Position numbers and translations under genes: made by a program. The notes beneath the pieces were generated by a model. It worked only from the letters and a program-made list of their open reading frames with translations, had not been told where the DNA came from and did no database searches. Positions 8,795-18,508 of a DNA stretch of 64,000 nucleotides are shown piece after piece. Origin of the DNA: Brucella pseudogrignonensis (GTDB lineage Bacteria; Pseudomonadota; Alphaproteobacteria; Rhizobiales; Rhizobiaceae); the NCBI RefSeq assembly GCF_032190615.1, contig NZ_JAVLAT010000002.1:982001-1046000 (forward strand), written 5' to 3'. Numbering within the stretch: the first letter of the stretch is position 1; each line of letters starts with the position of its first letter.

Positions 8795-9379
8795 TTGGAA
8801 TTAACGCCAATTGTTCAGTCGTTTGTTCTCCACTTCGGAGAGATGGGCAGCCGCTGGGGGATCAACCGGACGGTAGGTCAAATCTATGCGTTGCTTTATC
8901 TATCGTCTGAACCTCTTTGTGCGGATGATATCGTTGATGCGCTTGGGGTTTCACGCTCCAATGTCTCGATGGGGATCCGTGAATTACAGGGCTGGAACCT
9001 GGTGCTTTTGAAGCACATACCGGGCGACCGTCGCGATTTTTTCACGACACCCGGCGATGTATGGATCATTTTGCGTACGCTCGCTGAAGAGCGCAAGAAG
9101 CGCGAGATAGACCCGACATTGACAGTTTTGCGTGAAGTGTTGATGGAACAGCCGCAAGATGACGGAGACAAGTTCGCACAGGAGCGCATGAAAGACATGT
9201 ATGCGCTCATCGAACGGCTCACCAACTGGTATGATGATGTCAAGAAGCTCGATACAGATCGATTAACCAGCCTTCTGGCGCTTGGTGCCAAGGTTACGCG
9301 TTTTCTGGAAACGACCGACAGGATCGTTGCTTTGGGACGCGGCAGAACAGCGGCCAAAAAGGAGCCTAAGCGAGAGTGA
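8795..9379 (+). CDS. GbsR/MarR-family transcriptional regulator
   Basis: A 194-residue winged-helix DNA-binding protein of the GbsR type (COG1510). The DNA-binding region is residues 20-85, with GINRTVGQIYALLYLSSEPLCADDIVDALGVSRSNVSMGIRELQGW as helix-turn-helix and HIPGDRRDFFTTPGD as the wing. The rest is helical and probably dimerises. It starts at a TTG with GGGAGAGA just upstream. Its stop overlaps the cydD start (GTGA), so it heads the cyd operon and presumably controls it, although neither effector nor target has been shown here. GbsR of Bacillus responds to choline, but family members sense different ligands. Confidence 0.8.
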   Translation: MELTPIVQSFVLHFGEMGSRWGINRTVGQIYALLYLSSEPLCADDIVDALGVSRSNVSMGIRELQGWNLVLLKHIPGDRRDFFTTPGDVWIILRTLAEERKKREIDPTLTVLREVLMEQPQDDGDKFAQERMKDMYALIERLTNWYDDVKKLDTDRLTSLLALGAKVTRFLETTDRIVALGRGRTAAKKEPKRE

Positions 9380-11103
9380 CAGTCGCGCGCGCCCAACCGG
9401 AAGAAGTGACACAACAGGGTAGCGAAAAACGTCGCTCGCGTCGCCATCCTATCCCAACTCTCCTTAAAAAAGGGGCGCGACTTCAGGCAGTGGCAGCACT
9501 CATTTGGCTGCCACAAGCCGCAATTCTTGCTTATGGTGTGGGCCTGCTCGCCAATACTGGCTTTGATGCAACAATCTATTATTTAGCCGCAGCACTCTTT
9601 CTTCTTGGTTGTATCCGCAGTCTGCTTGATGCACGTGGCGCGTCGATGGCTTTCGATGCCGCACGTTCAGAACTTACAAAGCTACGCGAAAAGGCCGTCA
9701 AAGCGCTTTCACAGCGCTCGCCGCTTGATACGTCTCGCTCATCGTCTGGCGAGGCGGCCAGCATTCTTGCTGAACAGGCCGAAATGGTTGTTCCATACCT
9801 GTCACGCTTTGTGCCCGTCCGCATTCGCGTCATGCTCGTGCCGCTCGCCATTCTGGTGGCAGTTTTGTGGTTTTCGTGGATTGCTGCACTGACATTGCTG
9901 ATTGCAGCTCCCCTAATTCCGATTTTCATGGCCTTGATTGGCTGGCGCGCCAAAGCAGCCAGTGAAAAACAACTCGTCGCTTTGGGTGACATGAATGGTT
10001 TTCTGCTCGACCGGCTTCGCGGTCTGGCGACCATCCGCAGCTTTCATGCCGTGAATATGACCGCAACCCGCCTGCGCGATAATGCTGAAACCTTGCGCAA
10101 AAAGACGATGATTGTTCTGCGGATTGCTTTTCTTTCATCGGCGGTTCTTGAGCTTTTCGCCGCTATTGGCGTTGCCATGGTTGCGGTTTATATTGGATTC
10201 CATCTTCTCGGAACGCTCGATTTTGGTGCGTGGGGCCATAAGCTCACACTTGCCGAAGGGCTCTTTATCCTTCTGCTTGCACCTGCGTTTTTCGAGCCTC
10301 TGCGTGATCTCTCAAGCGTTTGGCATGATCGCGCATCAGGTGAAGCTGCGATTGATGCGCTTGAAAATCTCGCCGCTCATGAAATGCCCGTTCTGGGCGC
10401 AGCTCAGCAAGCAAGTAAATTCGAAACCGAACCTTCGCTGATCATGCGGGATGTTGGTTTCAACTATGACAATGGACCAGACATCTTCAAAGGGTTCAAT
10501 CTCGATGTTGAGCCAGGTGAGCATGTCGCGATCCTTGCTCCCAGTGGCTATGGCAAGTCGACATTGCTGGCTTTGATTGCAGGGCTTGCTGCGCCGCAGA
10601 CGGGCGAAATCCGGATTGGTGGCATTGTTCTTGAGGATGAAACAGCGACAACTCTGCGTTCAAGGATGCGATGGGTGGGGCAAAAGCCACATATATTTGC
10701 TGGCAGTGCGCGATTTAATATCACTTTAGGCCGTGACGCTGATGCCAAGAAAACGCAAACTATCGTTGAGCAGATGGCGCTTGGCCATGTCGCGGGCGTT
10801 ACTGGCGCTGGCGTTATTGGCGAAAATGGCGCCGGTCTCTCTGGCGGTGAAGCGCTCAGGCTGGCTTTGGCACGCGTTGCCGTCGATCAGAATGCAGACA
10901 TTATCCTCGCAGATGAGCCGACAGCTCACCTTGATCATCAGACAGCAGACCGCATTGCTGACAGCCTTATCGATCTCGCCAAAGGCAAGACGCTGATTAT
11001 TTCCACACATGACGAAAAGCTGGCCAGCCGGATGGATCGCATCATTCGACTGGATGATATGAGCGCCACGACGGAAAGCTGGCAAAAGAGGGCTGCGGAA
11101 TGA
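9376..11103 (+). CDS. cydD: Heterodimeric thiol ABC exporter, subunit CydD
   Basis: One half of the CydDC ABC transporter, which exports glutathione and cysteine to the periplasm in E. coli (haem handling has also been reported) and is required for assembly of cytochrome bd. The protein has 575 residues: an N-terminal six-helix membrane domain (to about 320) and a C-terminal ATPase. Walker A reads APSGYGKST (about 388-396), the signature LSGGEALRLALAR is near 487, and Walker B IILADEP near 510. The GTG start overlaps the regulator's stop, and its own stop overlaps cydC. Codon use matches its neighbours. Confidence 0.92.
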   Translation: MTVARAQPEEVTQQGSEKRRSRRHPIPTLLKKGARLQAVAALIWLPQAAILAYGVGLLANTGFDATIYYLAAALFLLGCIRSLLDARGASMAFDAARSELTKLREKAVKALSQRSPLDTSRSSSGEAASILAEQAEMVVPYLSRFVPVRIRVMLVPLAILVAVLWFSWIAALTLLIAAPLIPIFMALIGWRAKAASEKQLVALGDMNGFLLDRLRGLATIRSFHAVNMTATRLRDNAETLRKKTMIVLRIAFLSSAVLELFAAIGVAMVAVYIGFHLLGTLDFGAWGHKLTLAEGLFILLLAPAFFEPLRDLSSVWHDRASGEAAIDALENLAAHEMPVLGAAQQASKFETEPSLIMRDVGFNYDNGPDIFKGFNLDVEPGEHVAILAPSGYGKSTLLALIAGLAAPQTGEIRIGGIVLEDETATTLRSRMRWVGQKPHIFAGSARFNITLGRDADAKKTQTIVEQMALGHVAGVTGAGVIGENGAGLSGGEALRLALARVAVDQNADIILADEPTAHLDHQTADRIADSLIDLAKGKTLIISTHDEKLASRMDRIIRLDDMSATTESWQKRAAE

Positions 11104-12782
11104 ATGGTCTTCAGGCACTGCGACCCATCTTACGCCTTTTCTTCAGTAGCAAGGGCAAGCTTCTTTACGCCGGTATTGTTGCCGCAACCATGACTGTGCT
11201 GGCAGGAATTGCACTGCTAGGGCTTTCTGGTTGGTTCATTACAGCCACGGCGATTGCAGGTTTGAGCGTTTCAACTGCAATTGTCTTTGATGTGTTCATG
11301 CCGGCAGCGGGTATTCGCTTCTTCGCGATCCTGCGTACAGGCACGCGTTATTTGGAACGACTGGTAACACATGAAGCAACACTCGCCATTCTGGCCGCTC
11401 TTCGTGAAAAGCTGTTTCGTGCGTGGGCGCGCCCCGCTGCGGCTCATGCTTTGCTCAAGCGGCCCGCACGGCTTTTGTTCAGGCTGACGGCTGATATTGA
11501 TGCGCTCGACTCTCTTTATCTGCGCGTACTCGTGCCAGCAGGTGCAGCGCTTGTGACGGCCATTATCGCGGGATTAGCACTCGGGCTGATGCATCCAGCA
11601 TTTGGGTTGGTGTTTGTATTGTTGCTTCTGGTTTTTGGATTGGGCTTCCCGCTTCGTGCCGCAAGACGTTCCGAAAAGCCGATGCGCCAGCGCGCCAAGG
11701 GCACAGAAGCGCTACGCGCACGCACAGTTGATCTGGTTGCCGGGCAGACAGAATTGATTATGGCGGGACGGCTGCTCAATCAGAATACCAGCATATTGCG
11801 TGCCGACAGTTATATTGAATCCAGTGACCGTATTTTAAATCGGATTGAAGTTTCAACGGGTGCAAAGCTTGGCATTCTTCATGCTGGCTTAATGGCTGGA
11901 GGGCTGATCAGTGTTGGCCTCCTTATGCAGGCTCAGCTTATCAATGCGCCCGTCGCTGCACTTGGGCTTCTTATCATTCTTGGTTCGATGGAACCATTTT
12001 CTGCACTAAGACGTGGGGCGATGGAGCTTGGACGCACAATATTGGCTGCGCGTCGCGTTGGACCTGCGCTTTCCGCTTCAGATAGTATCCAAGGGATGAG
12101 CCTTCCAAAAAACGGAAATGCTATCGAACTTCAAAGGGTTGTTGTACGTCATGAAGATTCTACAGTAACTGCTTTAAAAGCTATCAGTCTTACCGTCAAA
12201 GAAGGCGAGCGTGTTGCTGTGATTGGCACAAGTGGCGCGGGCAAGTCCACGCTATTTAACGTGCTTGCAGGAGAGGTTAACGCTGAGAGCGGTGAAGTTA
12301 AGGTGCTTCCAGCTCGACTTTTGACCCAACGCACAGAGCTTTTCAAAGACAGCCTTCGGAACAATCTTAAGCTCGCAAATCCAGATGCCAGCGATGCGGA
12401 TTTCAATGCCGCATTGGAAGCCGCAGGGCTGGGCGAATTCATGAAATCGCAGCCCGAAGGTTTGAACACAGTTTTGGGCGAAGGCGGGTTAGGGCTATCT
12501 GGCGGTCAGGCCAGACGACTTGCGCTGGCGCGACTGTTCCTGACTGACGCCCCCTTATGGCTTCTTGATGAGCCAACAGAAGGACTTGATCAGGCGACCG
12601 CTGAGGACGTGCTTTCCCGCCTGAATGAACAGGCAAAGGGCCGCACACTGCTGATCGCAACGCATATTCAGCGCGAAGCACGGATTTGTGATCGGGCAAT
12701 TGTTTTGGATCAAGGCGCTCTTGTTCAATCAATGTCCAAAGGAGAGGTGCCTTTTGGCGAAATCCTCAATTCCCTGAGGTGA
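11100..12782 (+). CDS. cydC: Heterodimeric thiol ABC exporter, subunit CydC
   Basis: The partner of CydD, 560 residues, with an N-terminal membrane domain (six helices, starting LYAGIVAATMTVLAGIALLGLSGWFI) and a C-terminal ATPase. Walker A is GTSGAGKST near residue 376, the signature LSGGQARRLALAR near 467, Walker B LWLLDEP near 486. The membrane domain carries the CydC-like FLAILRTGTRYLERL-type segment (FFAILRTGTRYLERLVTHEATL). It is translationally coupled to cydD through ATGA, and followed 79 bases later by cydA. Confidence 0.92.
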   Translation: MNGLQALRPILRLFFSSKGKLLYAGIVAATMTVLAGIALLGLSGWFITATAIAGLSVSTAIVFDVFMPAAGIRFFAILRTGTRYLERLVTHEATLAILAALREKLFRAWARPAAAHALLKRPARLLFRLTADIDALDSLYLRVLVPAGAALVTAIIAGLALGLMHPAFGLVFVLLLLVFGLGFPLRAARRSEKPMRQRAKGTEALRARTVDLVAGQTELIMAGRLLNQNTSILRADSYIESSDRILNRIEVSTGAKLGILHAGLMAGGLISVGLLMQAQLINAPVAALGLLIILGSMEPFSALRRGAMELGRTILAARRVGPALSASDSIQGMSLPKNGNAIELQRVVVRHEDSTVTALKAISLTVKEGERVAVIGTSGAGKSTLFNVLAGEVNAESGEVKVLPARLLTQRTELFKDSLRNNLKLANPDASDADFNAALEAAGLGEFMKSQPEGLNTVLGEGGLGLSGGQARRLALARLFLTDAPLWLLDEPTEGLDQATAEDVLSRLNEQAKGRTLLIATHIQREARICDRAIVLDQGALVQSMSKGEVPFGEILNSLR

Positions 12783-12861
12783 AATATAAGTAGGGGGCTG
12801 TTTTCGGCAGATGCCGGCAGCAGCTCGTAACATCAGGAGGGCCGGTTCCCCGGCTAAAGAG

Positions 12862-14439
12862 ATGGAATTCGATATTGTCTCCCTGTCGCGATTGCAATTT
12901 GCAATCACGGCACTTTATCACTTCCTTTTCGTACCTCTGACACTTGGTCTTTCCGTGCTGCTTGCCATCATGGAAACGGTATATGTCATGACCGGAAGGC
13001 TCATCTGGCGGCAGATGACCAAATTCTGGGGTACGCTGTTTGGTATCAACTTTGTTATGGGTGTCGCAACCGGCGTTGTGATGGAATTTCAGTTCGGTAT
13101 GAACTGGAGCTATTACAGCCATTATGTCGGCGACATTTTCGGAGCGCCGCTGGCGATTGAAGGCCTGATGGCCTTTTTCCTTGAGGCGACCTTTGTCGGT
13201 TTATTTTTCTTTGGCTGGGATCGGCTGTCCAAGGTCGGGCATTTGATGGCGACTTATGCTGTCGCTGCCGGTTCCAACTTCTCGGCACTCTGGATTCTGA
13301 TTGCTAATGGCTGGATGCAAAATCCTGTTGGTTCGGCTTTCAATCCCGAAACCATGCGAATGGAAATCACTGATTTCTTTGCAGTTTTGATGAACCCGGT
13401 TGCACAGGCGAAATTCGTGCATACGGTTTCAGCTGGTTATGTAACTGCTTCGATTTTCGTTCTCGGCGTTTCTGCCTGGTATTTGCTGAAAGGCCGTTCG
13501 ACGGAACTTGCGAAGCGTTCGATGACTGTCGCTGCCTCTTTTGGTCTGGCGGCGTCACTTTCTGTTGTCGTTCTGGGTGACGAAAGCGGTTATCTCGCCA
13601 ACGAACATCAGAAGATGAAAATTGCAGCCATCGAAGCCATGTGGGAAACTGAGCCAGCTCCGGCTTCGTTCACTGCATTTGGTTTTCCTGATCAGGAAAC
13701 ACGCGAAACGCATTATGCGGTTCATATTCCATGGGTCATGGGTCTTATTGGCACGCGTTCGCTGACAACGCCTATCGAAGGTATTGAACAGCTTGTTGAG
13801 AATGCGCAGGGGCATATCCGCAAAGGTTTGATCGCCTATGATGCCTTGCAGCAAATTCGAGCTGCGCAGGATACAAATGCTGTTTCCCAGGATGTGAAAG
13901 ACGCATTTGCTGACAATAGTCAGTGGATGGGTTATGCACTGCTTCTCAAGCGCTATGTCGATGATCCGCGTCAGGCAACAGATGCGCAGATTACACAGGC
14001 GGCCAATGATACAGTGCCGGGTGTATTGCCGTTGTTCTGGTCGTTCCGCATTATGGTCGGCATCGGCTTCTTCCTAATTCTGCTGACAGGGACATTCTTT
14101 GTCTTGTCTGCACGTCGTAAGCTCGATCATTATCCGTTTCTGTTGAAGGTCGCCGTTTTTGCGATACCACTTCCGTGGATTGCAGCGGAAATGGGCTGGA
14201 TCGTTGCCGAGTTCGGGCGTCAGCCATGGATTATTGAAGGTATTCTGCCGACCGCCGTTGCCGTCTCCAATCTTGGTGCTTCGACGGTTCTGATGACGAT
14301 TGTAGGTTTTGTCGCAATTTATACAGTCCTGTTCATTATCGAAATGGGCCTGATGTTGCGCGCAATCAAGGCTGGACCTGAACCCGACAGTAAACCGGAA
14401 GCAATTCTCGCACCTGCAAGCATTGCACCGGCGGAGTAA
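12862..14439 (+). CDS. cydA: Cytochrome bd ubiquinol oxidase subunit I
   Basis: Haem-bearing subunit of the high-affinity quinol oxidase in the inner membrane, which reduces O2 to water under low oxygen. About 525 residues. Key marks are His20 (haem b595 ligand position), GDESGYLANEHQKMKIAAIEAMWETEP (about 239-265, the quinol-binding Q-loop start with the conserved Lys and Glu), and GRQPW near residue 452. The extended loop between them makes this the long-Q-loop type of E. coli rather than the short cyanide-insensitive type. I place the start at the ATG at 12862 (MEFDIVSLSRLQFA) because homologues begin there; an in-frame ATG at 12811 would add 17 residues without similarity. The ribosome site is not decisive. 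Confidence 0.93.
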   Translation: MEFDIVSLSRLQFAITALYHFLFVPLTLGLSVLLAIMETVYVMTGRLIWRQMTKFWGTLFGINFVMGVATGVVMEFQFGMNWSYYSHYVGDIFGAPLAIEGLMAFFLEATFVGLFFFGWDRLSKVGHLMATYAVAAGSNFSALWILIANGWMQNPVGSAFNPETMRMEITDFFAVLMNPVAQAKFVHTVSAGYVTASIFVLGVSAWYLLKGRSTELAKRSMTVAASFGLAASLSVVVLGDESGYLANEHQKMKIAAIEAMWETEPAPASFTAFGFPDQETRETHYAVHIPWVMGLIGTRSLTTPIEGIEQLVENAQGHIRKGLIAYDALQQIRAAQDTNAVSQDVKDAFADNSQWMGYALLLKRYVDDPRQATDAQITQAANDTVPGVLPLFWSFRIMVGIGFFLILLTGTFFVLSARRKLDHYPFLLKVAVFAIPLPWIAAEMGWIVAEFGRQPWIIEGILPTAVAVSNLGASTVLMTIVGFVAIYTVLFIIEMGLMLRAIKAGPEPDSKPEAILAPASIAPAE

Positions 14440-14444
14440 AGAAT

Positions 14445-15599
14445 ATGATACTCAGCGATTTGTTGGACTATCAAACACTGCGCGTCATCTGGTGGGTACT
14501 GCTCGGCGTATTGCTGATCGGCTTTGCCGCAATGGATGGTTTTGACCTTGGAGTTGGCACGCTTCTGCCGTTTGTCGGGAAAACCGACATCGAACGACGG
14601 ATTGTCATCAATACGATCGGGCCTGTATGGGAGGGCAACCAGGTTTGGCTAATCCTTGGTGGCGGTGCCATCTTTGCAGCATGGCCACCCCTTTATGCCG
14701 TGTCCTTCTCGGGCTTCTATTTGGCAATGTTTGCCATATTGTTCGCACTTATTTTGCGTCCGGTCGGCTTCAAATACCGTTCCAAGCGTGACAGTGATGC
14801 ATGGCGTACGGGCTGGGACTGGGCGCTGTTCATCGGTGGATTTGTGCCATCACTGATCTTTGGTGTGGCCGTGGGCAATGTGTTGCAGGGCGTTCCGTTC
14901 CGTTTCAATGGAGATCTTCAGATTTTCTATGACGGAACATTCTTCGGTCTGCTCAATCCTTTTGCGCTGCTGTGTGGCCTGCTGTCTGTCGCTATGCTGG
15001 TTATGCATGGAGCATCGTGGCTCGTGCTTAAAACCACTGGCACGGTTCAGGCGCGGGCGCGGGCTTTTGGTAGTGTTGCAGCCATCACGACCACAGCCCT
15101 GTATGTCCTTGCTGGTGTTATCAGCTGGATATGGGTTTCGGGTTACAAGATCACCAGCACTGTGGTGCCGGATGGTCCGTCAAATCCGCTACGCAAGGTC
15201 GTTGAGCTGGACCATGCAGCTTGGTTCGATAATTATATGAACTATCCTGTGCTGCTCATCGCACCGGCACTGGGTATTCTGGGACCGTTGCTTGTGCTTA
15301 TCGCGTTGCGGATGGGAAGGGAACTCGCGCCGATCCTATTTGGTGCCGTTTCAATCTTTGGGATTATTGCTTCGGTTGGCGTTTCAATGTTCCCGTTCAT
15401 CCTGCCATCGTCCGTTGACTTGCGTTCAAGCCTCACTGTTTGGGATGCATCGTCGAGCCATATGACGCTGTTCATCATGCTCGTGGTGACGTTGATCTTC
15501 CTGCCGCTCATCGTTGCTTACACATCATGGGTCTACAAAGTTCTATGGGGTAAGGTGGAAAAACGCGACATCGAGGACGAAAGCAATCACGCTTATTAA
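14445..15599 (+). CDS. cydB: Cytochrome bd ubiquinol oxidase subunit II
   Basis: Subunit II of cytochrome bd, 384 residues with eight or nine predicted helices. The N-terminal GFAAMDGFDLGVGTLLPF and GPVWEGNQVWLILGGGAIFAAWP segments are the family hallmarks. It packs against CydA and does not bind haem in the structures known. It begins five bases after the cydA stop. Confidence 0.93.
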   Translation: MILSDLLDYQTLRVIWWVLLGVLLIGFAAMDGFDLGVGTLLPFVGKTDIERRIVINTIGPVWEGNQVWLILGGGAIFAAWPPLYAVSFSGFYLAMFAILFALILRPVGFKYRSKRDSDAWRTGWDWALFIGGFVPSLIFGVAVGNVLQGVPFRFNGDLQIFYDGTFFGLLNPFALLCGLLSVAMLVMHGASWLVLKTTGTVQARARAFGSVAAITTTALYVLAGVISWIWVSGYKITSTVVPDGPSNPLRKVVELDHAAWFDNYMNYPVLLIAPALGILGPLLVLIALRMGRELAPILFGAVSIFGIIASVGVSMFPFILPSSVDLRSSLTVWDASSSHMTLFIMLVVTLIFLPLIVAYTSWVYKVLWGKVEKRDIEDESNHAY

Positions 15600-15652
15600 T
15601 GCATCAGTGGGCTGTCATCGCCCATGCAATGTAATCGAGAAAGGAAAGCAAG

Positions 15653-15808
15653 ATGTGGTATTTTTCCTGGCTTCTTGGCCTGCCACTCGCAGCCGCTTTC
15701 GCTGTGCTGAACGCTATGTGGTATGAGCTAATGGATGATAGAGCACGCAAACGACTTAGCGGAGACCCAACCGCAGAACTTGCGCGTGAAGGCAACAAGC
15801 ATCACTAA
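15653..15808 (+). CDS. cydX: Cytochrome bd accessory subunit CydX/CbdX
   Basis: A 51-residue single-helix protein starting MWYFSWLLGLPLA, the diagnostic start of the CydX/YbgT family. In E. coli and Brucella, CydX is a third subunit that stabilises the haems of cytochrome bd. The hydrophobic helix covers residues 4-20, then WYELMDDRARKR leads into a polar tail. AAGGAAAG at 15641-15648 is a good ribosome site for the ATG at 15653. It ends the cyd operon and is followed directly by a terminator. Confidence 0.9.
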   Translation: MWYFSWLLGLPLAAAFAVLNAMWYELMDDRARKRLSGDPTAELAREGNKHH

Positions 15809-15820
15809 GTGCTTGTGATA

Positions 15821-15848
15821 ACGGCCCGGAAACGGGCCGTTTTATTTT
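15821..15848 (+). terminator. Intrinsic terminator of the cyd operon
   Basis: ACGGCCCG and CGGGCCGT form an 8-bp stem with a short loop, followed by TTTTATTTT. It lies 13 bases after the cydX stop. Confidence 0.88.
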
Positions 15849-15883
15849 GCGTAAAATAAATTATCTAAAAAATGGCGGCATTA

Positions 15884-15899
15884 AGTACCAATTGGTACT
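15884..15899. promoter_or_regulatory. Perfect 16-bp palindrome, candidate operator
   Basis: The sequence AGTACCAATTGGTACT is fully self-complementary. It lies 36 bases past the cyd terminator and 361 bases before the bkd start, in AT-rich DNA, so it is more likely part of bkd control than of cyd. No T-run follows, so it is not a terminator. The protein that would bind it is unknown. Confidence 0.45.
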
Positions 15900-16130
15900 C
15901 TAATTTTGCGATGCATATCGTAATAATATTTCTTATATTTACTGTCCAAGATTTCGATAAATTCCTTTTATATAGCGTATTTAGAAGAATGTAGAAATTT
16001 TATTACCCTGATCATCCAATCTAAGAGAACCGTTCTGATGATAATTAATGCGCAATAAGAAAAATAATATTGCTTTATTCTTTATGCCGTTCCATCCTGA
16101 CGAAAGCAGTGTTGAAGGAGGAAATCAGCA

Positions 16131-16181
16131 ATGCTTCGCATGGGAGAAATGAGGTCATTGCGCCGTATTCTTAGCCAATGA
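16131..16181 (+). CDS. Possible 16-residue leader peptide upstream of bkd
   Basis: The frame encodes MLRMGEMRSLRRILSQ. AAGGAGG at 16115-16121 is a perfect Shine-Dalgarno, nine bases before the ATG, better than that of any neighbouring gene. It ends 78 bases before the bkdAA start, in the same frame. Three Leu and one Ile among 16 residues would suit sensing of branched-chain aminoacyl-tRNA, but the four Arg codons are just as frequent, and I see no alternative hairpins downstream. It may be a real leader, a small protein, or the eroded start of a lost gene. Confidence 0.4.
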   Translation: MLRMGEMRSLRRILSQ

Positions 16182-17492
<1,311 letters not shown>

Positions 17493-17494
17493 TC

Positions 17495-18508
17495 ATGACA
17501 AAACTAACGATGATTGAGGCGATCCAGAACGCCCACGACATTGCGATGGAACGCGACCAGAAAGTCGTCGTGTTCGGCGAAGACGTTGGTTACTTCGGCG
17601 GCGTTTTCCGCTGCACAGCCGGTTTGCAGAAGAAATACGGCAAAGAACGGTGCTTCGATGCACCAATCAGCGAGCTCGGCATTGTCGGCACCGCGATTGG
17701 CATGGCGACTTACGGCTTGCGCCCCTGTATCGAAGTGCAGTTCGCTGACTATGTCTATCCAGCCTATGACCAGATCGTTTCAGAGGCTGCGCGTATGCGT
17801 TATCGCTCGGCGGGTGAGTTTACATGCCCCATGGTCATTCGTATGCCGTCTGGCGGCGGTATTTATGGTGGTCAAACGCACAGCCAAAGTCCCGAGGCGC
17901 TTTTTACCCATGTTTCCGGTTTGAAGACCGTGATGCCTTCAACACCCGCCGATGCCAAGGGCTTGCTGCTGGCAGCGATTGAAGATCCTGATCCGGTCAT
18001 CATGTTTGAGCCGAAGCGCCTTTATAACGGACCTTTTGACGGACATCACGACAAGCCTGTCACTTCTTGGAAAAAGCATGAGCTGGGCGAAGTGCCAGAG
18101 GGCTACTATACCGTGCCACTCGGCAAGGCTGCAATCCGTCGTGAAGGCAGCGATGTGACTGTTCTTGCCTATGGCACGATGGTTCATGTGGCATTAGCTG
18201 CTGCAGAGGAAACCGGCGTCGACGCGGAAGTCATTGATCTTCGCACGTTGCTCCCACTCGACACGGAAACAATTATGGCTTCAGTCAGGAAGACCGGGCG
18301 TTGCGTTATCGTGCATGAAGCGACATTGACCTGCGGTTACGGCGCCGAGCTTGCGGCACTCGTGCAGCGCGAATGTTTCTATCATCTCGAAGCACCGATC
18401 ATCCGCGTGACCGGCTGGGATACGCCATACCCACATGCACAGGAATGGGCCTATTTTCCCGGACCCGACCGTGTCGGTCGTGCACTCGTTTCAATCATGG
18501 AGGCGTAA
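17495..18508 (+). CDS. bkdAB: Branched-chain 2-oxo acid dehydrogenase E1, beta subunit
   Basis: Beta subunit of E1, 337 residues, forming the alpha2-beta2 heterotetramer with BkdAA. It carries the transketolase pyrimidine-binding domain (GEDVGYFGGVFRCTAGLQKKYG, FDAPISELGIVGTAIGMA) followed by the C-terminal transketolase domain (VIDLRTLLPLDTETIMASVRKTGRCVIVHEA). It starts two bases after the alpha stop, and its stop abuts the E2 start. Confidence 0.93.
   Translation: MTKLTMIEAIQNAHDIAMERDQKVVVFGEDVGYFGGVFRCTAGLQKKYGKERCFDAPISELGIVGTAIGMATYGLRPCIEVQFADYVYPAYDQIVSEAARMRYRSAGEFTCPMVIRMPSGGGIYGGQTHSQSPEALFTHVSGLKTVMPSTPADAKGLLLAAIEDPDPVIMFEPKRLYNGPFDGHHDKPVTSWKKHELGEVPEGYYTVPLGKAAIRREGSDVTVLAYGTMVHVALAAAEETGVDAEVIDLRTLLPLDTETIMASVRKTGRCVIVHEATLTCGYGAELAALVQRECFYHLEAPIIRVTGWDTPYPHAQEWAYFPGPDRVGRALVSIMEA

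Noticed and set aside
12811..12861. 17-residue N-terminal extension of CydA
   Set aside because: The extension has no similarity to CydA N-termini, which begin at MEFDIV or equivalent.
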